Source: Paenibacillus sp. (lineage in GTDB: Bacteria; Bacillota; Bacilli; Paenibacillales; Paenibacillaceae). Taken from it: 50,690 nucleotides of DNA. The DNA lies in the NCBI GenBank assembly GCA_031254035.1, contig JAIRVF010000108.1:1-50690 (forward strand), in the 5' to 3' direction. The translations under genes were made by a program, and so were the position numbers. Shown one piece after another: positions 17,011-23,699 of the stretch (the first letter of the stretch is position 1; each line of letters opens with the position of its first letter). The notes under the pieces are model-generated. The model saw nothing but the letters and a program-made list of their open reading frames with translations, did no database searches and was not told the DNA's origin.

Positions 17011-17068
17011 AAACTCCCGCTTCGCAGGCCGTGCACAACGGCCATGCTAAGAAGCGGGAGTTTTTTTG
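17011..17068 (+). terminator. Intrinsic terminator after spoVT
   Basis: A perfect 13-bp outer stem, AAACTCCCGCTTC / GAAGCGGGAGTTT, encloses a second small hairpin (GGCCGT / ACGGCC) and runs into TTTTTTTG. Confidence 0.92.
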
Positions 17069-17184
17069 TGTCTGCTTTCTTGGAGTTACACTTTCTGATA
17101 TCTTAGATAAAGTGCGTGTTCAAAATTGGACTTTTTGAACAACCTCATAAAGCATTTAAATTCGGGAAAAGTAGGGAAACAAGT

Positions 17185-18825
17185 ATGAAGGAAGCGGGGA
17201 CATCTTCAAAAATATTGCAGGGTGCATTCGTGCTAAGCATTGCGATGGTGCTCTCGAAGCTGATTGGAACGCTGCAAAAAATACCGCTGCAAAATATGGG
17301 CGGCGATGCGGTTTTCGGCATCTATAATACGGTGTATCCATTTTATACTTTGATGATTACAGTGGCTCTGGCCGGGTTTCCGGCGGCCATTTCCAAATTT
17401 GTTGCCGAGGATGCGGCACTTGGAGGCCGTTCACAAAGCAGGCAAGTGATTCGGATCGCCTCGGTTGCCTTGGCATGCTCCGGCATTCTGTTCGGTGCGG
17501 CTATTTATTTCGGCGCGCCGCTGGTTGGCAGAATTATTGATAATGCGAGTGTCGTGCCCGCTATCAGGGCCTCGGCATTTGCGTTGTTGTTCGTTCCGGT
17601 GATGTCGGGGTTGCGGGGTTTTTTTCAAGGCTTTCAGAATATGATGCCAACTGCGGTTTCGCAAATCACGGAACAGTGTGTAAGAGTCGGAGTCATGATC
17701 CTACTCCTTGTTTACTTAACATCCGCAGAGGCGCCTTCAGAGCATATCGCAGCCGGAGCTTTAATCGGTTCCGCAGCCGGAGGGGCTGCCGGGCTCATTG
17801 TCATGGGTGGTTATTGGCGGAGATACCGGCGGGAGCTGCATATGACTCCTAGGAAAGCGACTTTGAAGAATGATCCGGAAGTTCAGCGACCGAACGGAGA
17901 GCTGTTCCGGAGCCTCCTGAAGTATGCGATACCCGTATGTTTGGGAGCATTGGCTATATCGCTAGTTAACCTGGCAGACACCTTCACCGTTCCGCGCTTG
18001 CTGAAAGCAGGAGGAGCGGGGGAAGAGGGGGCGATGATCCAGTTTGGGGTCTACAATCGCGGGATGCCGGTCGTCCAGCTCGTTACGATGCTGGCTACTT
18101 CACTGTCTGTTTTATTTATTCCGGCACTGGCTGAAGCGAAAGCAAACGGCGACGAGCAGCTGGTTGCGGACCGTTGCTGCCTGTCCCTACGCTGGTTTTG
18201 GCTGATAGGAATGGCCGCATCCATCGGGCTTGCAGTAATTGCTGGGCCGGTCAACGTTGCATTGTACCAGGACGGTGTAGGGACAGCCATCATCCGTTGG
18301 GTCGCCTTCACGGGCGCCGGGAGCGCGCTCAGCATTATCTCCGCAGCCCTACTGCAGGGGCTTGGTATTGTAAAAGCACCGGCGCTGCACCTATTGGCCG
18401 CCGCGGGGGTGAAGGTGCTTCTGAACCTGCTGCTCGTCCCGCAGCTGGGCATTACCGGCGCGGCCATCGCCAGCGTAGCCGCGCATTTCCTGGCCGCAGC
18501 GCTGAATATCGCGCTGCTGGCCCGTACTACCGGCCTGCGCATTGGCACAGGCCGAATGCTCGCCAAGCCGGCGCTTATATTCGCCGGCATGGCCCTGGCG
18601 GCGGGCGCCGCCATGCTCGCAGCTAGCGCGCTGCTGTCCGCGCTCGGGCTGCACGCCCGCCTTGCGGCGGCCGCGGCCAGCTTTGCCGGGGCCGCAGCCG
18701 GGGGCGCCGTGTTCCTGGCCGGCGCCGCCAAAACCCGCCTGCTTAGCGAGCAGGAGCTGCGCATGGTGCCTAAGATCGGCGCTCCGCTCGCCGGACTGCT
18801 GAGCCGGCTCCATCTGTTTGCCTAG
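17185..18825 (+). CDS. SpoVB/YabM-like MOP-superfamily polysaccharide transporter
   Basis: A multi-pass membrane protein of the MOP superfamily, close to B. subtilis YabM and SpoVB/MurJ-type flippases; probably moves a lipid-linked envelope precursor. It is about 546 aa with roughly 14 hydrophobic segments. The first segment (ILQGAFVLSIAMVLSKLIGT) and GFPAAISKFVAED are typical. The ATG at 17185 has AGGGA at 17173; a GTG at 17116 would add 23 residues that do not fit the family. From about 18360 to the stop the DNA turns strikingly GC-rich and the protein very alanine-rich, unlike the first two thirds. Position matches yabM. The substrate is not determinable here. Confidence 0.88.
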   Translation: MKEAGTSSKILQGAFVLSIAMVLSKLIGTLQKIPLQNMGGDAVFGIYNTVYPFYTLMITVALAGFPAAISKFVAEDAALGGRSQSRQVIRIASVALACSGILFGAAIYFGAPLVGRIIDNASVVPAIRASAFALLFVPVMSGLRGFFQGFQNMMPTAVSQITEQCVRVGVMILLLVYLTSAEAPSEHIAAGALIGSAAGGAAGLIVMGGYWRRYRRELHMTPRKATLKNDPEVQRPNGELFRSLLKYAIPVCLGALAISLVNLADTFTVPRLLKAGGAGEEGAMIQFGVYNRGMPVVQLVTMLATSLSVLFIPALAEAKANGDEQLVADRCCLSLRWFWLIGMAASIGLAVIAGPVNVALYQDGVGTAIIRWVAFTGAGSALSIISAALLQGLGIVKAPALHLLAAAGVKVLLNLLLVPQLGITGAAIASVAAHFLAAALNIALLARTTGLRIGTGRMLAKPALIFAGMALAAGAAMLAASALLSALGLHARLAAAAASFAGAAAGGAVFLAGAAKTRLLSEQELRMVPKIGAPLAGLLSRLHLFA

Positions 18826-18920
18826 CCGGCGCAAATTGTTTTTGTGCAAGGTTTAACCATGTTATAGTATATCTACTATCAATTACTGGAAGAATGTTAA
18901 ATAGAGTGGAGGAATGAAGG

Positions 18921-20411
18921 ATGAGCGCATCCATAACAATCGTCGGCCTGGGGTCCGGGAATCCGGACCGCCTGACCATGGGTATCGTCAAAACATTGCA
19001 GCAGGCTTCCGAGGTGTACGTCCGGACCAAAGAACACCCGGTCATGTCGGTGCTGGATGAACTGAAAGTTGCTATGCAGTCCTTTGATCATATCTATGAA
19101 GCACGGGATTCGTTTCCCGAAGTTTACGCGTCCATAGCGGACATTTTGATGGATAAAGCAGTGTCCGGAAAAGACGGGGCGGTTATCGTATACGCTGTTC
19201 CCGGCCATCCGATGGTGGCCGAGTCTACCGTGCAAATCCTTCGTGAGCGCTGTGACCGTGAAGGTGTCGAAATCAGTATACTCGGTGGCGAGTCTTTTCT
19301 GGATGAGGCCTTTATCCGTCTGGGCTTTGACCCGATTGAAGGATTTCAGCTGCTGGATGCGAGCGGCCTGAGTGCCAGCTTGCTGCAGCCGCAGCTGCAT
19401 ACGGTGATTGGACAGGTCTACGATACGTTCACAGCGTCCGATGTCAAGCTGGCTTTGATGGAGCTTTATCCGGAAGACTATACGATCACCGTCGGGCATG
19501 CGCTTGGCGTGGAAGGACAGGAACAGATTCTGCATGTGCCTTTGTACGAACTTGATCGTGTGGAAGACTACGGCAACTTATCGCTGGTCTATGTGCCGCG
19601 GAGCGATGATGATATGCTGCGCCAGCGCACGTTCTCCCGGCTGCATGAAATCGTCGCGATTCTCCGGAGTCCTGAAGGCTGCCCGTGGGACAGAGAACAG
19701 ACGCATGAATCCATCCGCAAAAATCTAATCGAGGAAACCTACGAGGTTCTGGAAACGATCGATGAAGATGACCCGGAGCATATGCAGGAGGAGCTTGGAG
19801 ATTTACTGCTGCAGGTCATGCTGCATTCGCAGATGGAGGAGGAAATCGGCACCTTTAATGTGTTTGATGTGATTCAAGGGTTAAATGATAAACTGATTTT
19901 CCGGCATCCGCATGTTTTCGGTCAAAACAAGGCGGAAGACGCCGAGGCTGCGCTTCAAAACTGGGAGCAGATGAAGGCCGAGGAGAAACGCCGCAAAGGG
20001 GCCGAGCCGCTGCAGGCATCCGTGCTCGAAGGAATCCCCAAGGATCTGCCTGCACTTATGAAGGCATACAAGCTGCAGAAGAAGGCCTCCAAGGTTGGTT
20101 TTGACTGGGAACGGATCAGCGACGTTTTCGACAAGATCGAGGAAGAGCTGGCTGAACTCCGTGAAGCTGTCGAGAAGGACTTTGACCCTGAGGAGCAAGC
20201 TGCAGAGCTTGGAGATCTACTCTTTGCCGCCTCCAACGTCGCGCGGTTCCTCCATACTGACCCAGAAGAGGCTTTGTCTAGGACTAACCGCAAATTTATC
20301 CGTCGGTTCCGTTTTATTGAAGAAGAATTGAGATCCCAGGGCAAATCCGTTCATGAAAGCTCGCTTGAGGAAATGGACACTATTTGGCAACAAGCGAAAA
20401 ATCAGGTATGA
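18921..20411 (+). CDS. yabN: YabN: tetrapyrrole methylase-like domain fused to MazG nucleotide pyrophosphohydrolase
   Basis: A 496-aa fusion. Residues 1-220 resemble SAM-dependent tetrapyrrole methylases (IVGLGSGNPDRLTMG at the start, VYAVPGHPMVAEST near 92). Residues 245-490 form a double MazG domain. The first copy carries EETYEVLETIDEDD and EELGDLLLQVM, the acidic metal-binding set; the second has KIEEELAELREAV and AAELGDLLFAA. MazG proteins hydrolyse (d)NTPs and help clear aberrant nucleotides; the role of the methylase-like half is unknown. The ATG follows GTGGAGGAATGAAGG. It lies between the yabM-like gene and hup as in B. subtilis. Confidence 0.95.
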   Translation: MSASITIVGLGSGNPDRLTMGIVKTLQQASEVYVRTKEHPVMSVLDELKVAMQSFDHIYEARDSFPEVYASIADILMDKAVSGKDGAVIVYAVPGHPMVAESTVQILRERCDREGVEISILGGESFLDEAFIRLGFDPIEGFQLLDASGLSASLLQPQLHTVIGQVYDTFTASDVKLALMELYPEDYTITVGHALGVEGQEQILHVPLYELDRVEDYGNLSLVYVPRSDDDMLRQRTFSRLHEIVAILRSPEGCPWDREQTHESIRKNLIEETYEVLETIDEDDPEHMQEELGDLLLQVMLHSQMEEEIGTFNVFDVIQGLNDKLIFRHPHVFGQNKAEDAEAALQNWEQMKAEEKRRKGAEPLQASVLEGIPKDLPALMKAYKLQKKASKVGFDWERISDVFDKIEEELAELREAVEKDFDPEEQAAELGDLLFAASNVARFLHTDPEEALSRTNRKFIRRFRFIEEELRSQGKSVHESSLEEMDTIWQQAKNQV

Positions 20412-20485
20412 TAAGGATTCACCTGCATAACGGCAGCGCCATCACAAGCAGCAGCCAGACGACGGAAGACATTGATAAACGGTCA

Positions 20486-20514
20486 TTTACAGGAATTCCC
20501 TCGATAATTATAAA
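20486..20514 (+). promoter_or_regulatory. Candidate sigma-A promoter of hup
   Basis: TTTACA at 20486-20491 and TATAAA at 20509-20514 have a 17-bp spacer. The palindrome GGAATTCC lies in the spacer and recurs 42 bp downstream, so the promoter could be operator-controlled. The leader to hup would be about 190 nt. Confidence 0.6.
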
Positions 20515-20566
20515 AAATTGGCGGAAACAGGCAGGAATTCCGGCAGGGAATCAAGAATAATCATAC

Positions 20567-20592
20567 TCATGAAAACTGCGTCATGAAAACTG
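20567..20592 (+). repeat. 12-bp tandem direct repeat upstream of hup
   Basis: TCATGAAAACTG occurs at 20567-20578 and again at 20581-20592, a period of 14 bp, in the long hup leader. It may be a binding site or simple duplication. Confidence 0.7.
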
Positions 20593-20709
20593 TGGAAGTG
20601 GAAGCAAGTACATGCAATTCGTACAACCAAGTCATTGGGAAGTAACTGCGTGCCCTGCTCTCATGACGCATCTATACTTATTTCTTTGTATATTGGGAGG
20701 ATAATATTT

Positions 20710-20982
20710 ATGAACAAGACAGATCTGATCAACAACATTTCGACTAAAAGCGGCTTGACTAAAAAAGACGTGGAATCCGTACTTAACGGTTTTCTTGGTG
20801 AAATTACTGATGCTTTGGCAAGTGGCGACAAAGTGCAGCTGATCGGCTTTGGTACATTCGAAACTCGCAAACGTTCCGGACGTACAGGCCGTAACCCTCA
20901 AACCGGCAAAACCATCGAAATTCCAGAAGCTAACGTACCTGCATTTAAAGCAGGTAACAAGCTTAAAGAAGCTGTAAAATAA
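20710..20982 (+). CDS. hup: DNA-binding protein HU
   Basis: A nucleoid protein that bends DNA as a dimer. It is 90 aa, standard HU length. MNKTDLINNIST at the start, GFGTFETRKRSGRTGRNPQT with the DNA-binding beta-arm, and IPEANVPAFKAGNKLK at the end are nearly canonical. The ATG at 20710 follows TGGGAGGAT; the frame is open further upstream, but that stretch lacks HU sequence. It is directly abutted by rqcP. B. subtilis has its main HU gene (hbs) elsewhere, so HU at this locus is a Paenibacillus-type arrangement (recollection, not checked). Confidence 0.96.
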   Translation: MNKTDLINNISTKSGLTKKDVESVLNGFLGEITDALASGDKVQLIGFGTFETRKRSGRTGRNPQTGKTIEIPEANVPAFKAGNKLKEAVK

Positions 20983-21261
20983 ATGCGTGTCGACAAATTC
21001 CTGAAGGTATCCAGGCTGATCAAACGGCGTACCGTAGCCAAGGATGTCTCGGATCAAGGCCGGGTTCTGATTAATGGCAGGGAAGCAAAGCCCAGCAGCA
21101 CAGTGAAAATCGGCGATGAAATTACCGTTCAGTTCGGTCAGAAGCTGGTTACTGTGAAGGTGGAACGTCTTGCCGAGAGTACCCGAAAGGACGAGGCAGC
21201 AAGCCTGTACTCCCTGGTGAAGGAAGAACCGATTGCAAAAGATAACGGTTTGAATTGGTAA
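20983..21261 (+). CDS. rqcP: RqcP, S4-domain ribosome quality-control factor (YabO)
   Basis: A 92-aa S4 RNA-binding protein of the Hsp15/YabO family. In B. subtilis RqcP works with RqcH on obstructed 50S subunits, adding C-terminal alanine tails that mark stalled peptides for degradation. The S4 fold is visible: MRVDKFLKVSRLIKRRTVAK, then GRVLINGREAKPSSTVKIGD. The ATG immediately follows the hup stop with no gap and no strong site of its own, so translation is probably coupled to hup. Confidence 0.93.
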   Translation: MRVDKFLKVSRLIKRRTVAKDVSDQGRVLINGREAKPSSTVKIGDEITVQFGQKLVTVKVERLAESTRKDEAASLYSLVKEEPIAKDNGLNW

Positions 21262-21291
21262 CAAAGCACTTCCATAGTCAGTATATAAAGA

Positions 21292-21319
21292 GGCGCTCCC
21301 CGGATACTCGGGGGGTGCC
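21292..21319 (+). terminator. Hairpin, possible terminator after rqcP
   Basis: GGC-CT-CCCCG pairs with CGGGG-G-GCC around GATAC, a strong GC stem with one or two mismatches. Only TTGCTCGTTT follows, so termination would be weak. Confidence 0.45.
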
Positions 21320-21433
21320 TTGCTCGTTTATAAAGCAAAAATCGTGCGCAGTTGCCTCATAAGTTCTCGTGCCTGTGGTTCTAAAGTGCATTTCCCTTCC
21401 ATAAGCTATTGGTAAGAAGGAGGGGTACATGCC

Positions 21434-21715
21434 ATGATCGAGCCAGCCAAAAGCAAGCAGCATGAACTGCACATGCTAAACCGCAAGCAGCTGAATTTGA
21501 CGGGAGTCCATAATGTGGAGAGTTTTGACAGCGAAGAATTCCTACTGCATACCGAGCTTGGACACCTGACCATTAAAGGACAGAATTTACATATCAAAAA
21601 TCTTAGTCTCGAAGAAGGCCTGCTCTCCATTGAAGGCCTGGTTAATTCCCTCATTTACCTGGATCCCGGTTCACACGGCAAAAACAAGGGAATGTTTGGC
21701 AAGCTTTTTAAATGA
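21434..21715 (+). CDS. yabP: Sporulation protein YabP
   Basis: A 93-aa sporulation protein expressed in the mother cell in B. subtilis; paired with yabQ and needed for efficient sporulation, with unclear biochemistry. The family block HMLNRKQLNLTGVHNVESFD and the hydrophobic beta-rich middle are clear. AAGGAGGGG at 21417-21425 precedes the ATG. Its stop overlaps the yabQ start (ATGA). CATAAGCT at 21400-21407 fits a sigma-E -10, but I see no good -35. Confidence 0.92.
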   Translation: MIEPAKSKQHELHMLNRKQLNLTGVHNVESFDSEEFLLHTELGHLTIKGQNLHIKNLSLEEGLLSIEGLVNSLIYLDPGSHGKNKGMFGKLFK

Positions 21716-22296
21716 GTCCGCAAATTCAGTGGATTACGCTGCTCTGGATGCTGTTTTCGGGAGCAGCGATGGGACTGGCCTATGATAGCTACCGGGTGCT
21801 GTCGGGCCAGCTGCGTTTTCCAAGATGGACCCTTCATGTTCTGGACCTCTTCTATTGGTGCGGTGCCGCTCTTTTTGTGTTCAGGATGCTATACGTCAAT
21901 AATTATGGGCAGCTTCGGTTCTATGTGTTTGTTGGACTCTTCATTGGAGTATGGCTATATTTTTTATTCTTAAGTGTTACAACTGAGCGTTTTGTGGTAA
22001 TGTTAATAAAGGTAGTACGATATTTTATCGGCATGATAAAACGGCTTTTTATGCTCATGGTATGGACCCCGATCCGGTTGCTGCTGAAGCTGCTGAAGGG
22101 GCTTGCTGTTATGCTGGGCAGTCTGCTTATATTCGTTTTTCGCGTTGCACTAAAAATCTTGCTGCCATTCTGGAAGCTGACGAAGTGGATGTTCAGGCCG
22201 ATCACCTCGCGTTTGCGGAAGCCGGCATGGCTTGACAAGCTTCTCCACTCAGCGGTTGCGCTTTGGAAAAAGTGGTTTCCGGAGAAGAAGGAATAG
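21712..22296 (+). CDS. yabQ: Spore cortex biosynthesis protein YabQ
   Basis: A 194-aa polytopic membrane protein required for spore cortex formation and located around the forespore. The N-terminal half has four hydrophobic segments (about residues 5-25, 42-60, 65-85 and 95-110), with GLAYDSYRVLSG between the first two. The C-terminal half is amphipathic and strongly basic. The ATG overlaps the yabP stop by 4 bp, giving tight coupling. Confidence 0.92.
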   Translation: MSPQIQWITLLWMLFSGAAMGLAYDSYRVLSGQLRFPRWTLHVLDLFYWCGAALFVFRMLYVNNYGQLRFYVFVGLFIGVWLYFLFLSVTTERFVVMLIKVVRYFIGMIKRLFMLMVWTPIRLLLKLLKGLAVMLGSLLIFVFRVALKILLPFWKLTKWMFRPITSRLRKPAWLDKLLHSAVALWKKWFPEKKE

Positions 22297-22354
22297 AGGA
22301 ATATAGAGTCCTATTCTAGAAATAAGTGTTAAATAACTGTAAAGGAGGAGACAT

Positions 22355-22717
22355 ATGGGAAAATATGCTGCCAAGGAACAAGCGCGAACGTCAAAAGCCA
22401 AAATGAATCAGGAAAACAAGGCTGAACAAAAAGCTGGCGCGCGCAGGCGGATATTGATCTGGGTATCCTTTATGGTAATTTTTATGCTATGGGCGACGTA
22501 TTCTTTTATCTCACAGCAATCGCAAATTGCGGACAAGAGTGCCGAGCTTGCCAAGAAGAAGGTGGAGCAAGATAATACGGAGAAAAGCAAACAGCAGCTG
22601 ACGTATGAGGTGAAAAGGCTCAAGGATCCTGAATATATCGGACAGCTGGCCCGTAAGAATTACGGAATGTACTTACCAGGGGAAACTCCTATTCATACGG
22701 AGGAATCAAGCCCGTAA
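22355..22717 (+). CDS. divIC: Cell division protein DivIC (FtsB-like)
   Basis: A bitopic septal protein that assembles with FtsL and DivIB to activate the septal wall synthase. It is 120 aa: a basic cytoplasmic tail (1-32), one membrane segment (33-53), then an extracellular coiled coil (about 55-95) and the conserved end DPEYIGQLARKNYGMYLPGE. AAAGGAGGAG precedes the ATG. Confidence 0.94.
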   Translation: MGKYAAKEQARTSKAKMNQENKAEQKAGARRRILIWVSFMVIFMLWATYSFISQQSQIADKSAELAKKKVEQDNTEKSKQQLTYEVKRLKDPEYIGQLARKNYGMYLPGETPIHTEESSP

Positions 22718-22746
22718 TACAGCGCGGAAACTGGACTATTACTCAG

Positions 22747-22775
22747 TTGACCTCAGTTTGCGCTTTATGTATAAT
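22747..22775 (+). promoter_or_regulatory. Sigma-A promoter of yabR
   Basis: TTGACC at 22747-22752 and TATAAT at 22770-22775 have a 17-bp spacer, 11 of 12 consensus positions. Confidence 0.8.
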
Positions 22776-22843
22776 CAAATCACCACAGCCAAGGTTTGAC
22801 TCAAATCTTGTTGTATATTTTTAAGGGAGGATCATTTTATTCT

Positions 22844-23329
22844 ATGGCAATCGAAGTGGGCACCAAGTTAGAATGCAAGGTGACAGGCATAACGCATTTT
22901 GGAGCATTTGTGGATCTGTCAGGAGGTGTCACGGGTCTCGTTCACATCTCGGAAATCGCCGATAATTACGTTAAGGATGTCAACGATCACCTGAAGATTA
23001 ACGATGTTGTTACCGTGAAGGTGATCAACGTCGATAAGGACGGCAAGATTGGACTTTCCATTAAACAAGCTGTTGACAAACCAGCATCCGAAGCTCGTCC
23101 TCCAAGAGGACCAAGACCGGAACGCACCGGTGGCGGAAGTGGAGAGCGATTTGGCGGCGGAGGAGGCTATAATCGTGAACGTGGCGGGCGCCCATTCAAG
23201 CCTGCGGCCAACAAACCTTCGTTTGAGGATAAAATGTCACGTTTTCTGAAAGATAGCGAAGAACGCATCTCTTCGATCAAGAAACAAACGGAATCCAAGC
23301 GCGGTGGACGCGGCGCCAAACGTATGTAA
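22844..23329 (+). CDS. yabR: YabR, S1-domain RNA-binding protein
   Basis: A 161-aa protein with one N-terminal S1/OB domain (about residues 1-72; KVTGITHFGAFVDLSGGVTGLVHISEI is split across its first half). A long Gly/Arg/Pro-rich linker (about 80-125) and a basic tail follow. It resembles the general stress protein GSP13/YugI family and may associate with ribosomes or mRNA. The ATG at 22844 follows AAGGGAGG at 22823, a slightly long spacing; an upstream in-frame start at 22796 would precede that site. It is monocistronic, between its own promoter and a strong terminator. Confidence 0.9.
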   Translation: MAIEVGTKLECKVTGITHFGAFVDLSGGVTGLVHISEIADNYVKDVNDHLKINDVVTVKVINVDKDGKIGLSIKQAVDKPASEARPPRGPRPERTGGGSGERFGGGGGYNRERGGRPFKPAANKPSFEDKMSRFLKDSEERISSIKKQTESKRGGRGAKRM

Positions 23330-23372
23330 TTGCATCCTTGCGGCGTGAGCGCCGATGACTTGAATAAAAGAT

Positions 23373-23409
23373 AAACCGCAGCAGGCTCGATCCTGCTGCG
23401 GTTTTTTTG
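23373..23409 (+). terminator. Intrinsic terminator after yabR
   Basis: A perfect 13-bp stem, AAACCGCAGCAGG / CCTGCTGCGGTTT, with loop CTCGAT, is followed by TTTTG. Confidence 0.94.
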
Positions 23410-23593
23410 TCGCTTCCAAAAAAATTACCGACAGCATCCAACTCATTTCCAGCTCTGTCTATTGCAATCGATAGCGGATTATCGGTGTCGGTTCGGGATG
23501 CTCTTGCAACCGAAGGCTGTTTGCATATGGCGCAAATGATTGGGGCAGTGGAAGTTGCGGCTGATTCCCGACATTTCGCAAGGCGGGCTTTTT

Positions 23594-23660
23594 TGTCGGA
23601 AACTTTTTTGTGGCTTGTCCTCTGTTATGACAAACTTTCATGTTTGAAGCCTTTTATAAT
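23594..23660 (+). promoter_or_regulatory. Candidate Spo0A-activated spoIIE promoter
   Basis: TATAAT at 23655-23660 has no -35 at 17 bp; TGACAA at 23628-23633 lies 21 bp upstream instead. That stretched spacing is typical of Spo0A-activated sigma-A promoters such as B. subtilis spoIIE and spoIIG. TGACAAA (23628-23634) and TGTCGGA (23594-23600) each differ from the 0A box TGNCGAA at one position. The 23410-23593 stretch upstream holds nothing I recognise, and no tRNA genes. Confidence 0.6.
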
Positions 23661-23699
23661 GAGTACCATCAAAATCTACGAATTGGTGGTGCTTGTACA

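Noticed and set aside
18051..18764. Open frames on both strands in the GC-rich end of the SpoVB-like gene
   Set aside because: High GC removes stop codons in all frames; the Ala/Arg/Ser-rich translations have no domain sense.
23410..23593. tRNA genes between yabR and spoIIE, as in B. subtilis
   Set aside because: No cloverleaf or TTCGAAT-type T-arm could be found.
23640..23699. Upstream in-frame ATG for spoIIE
   Set aside because: The extension crosses the consensus -10 element, so it cannot be translated from that promoter.
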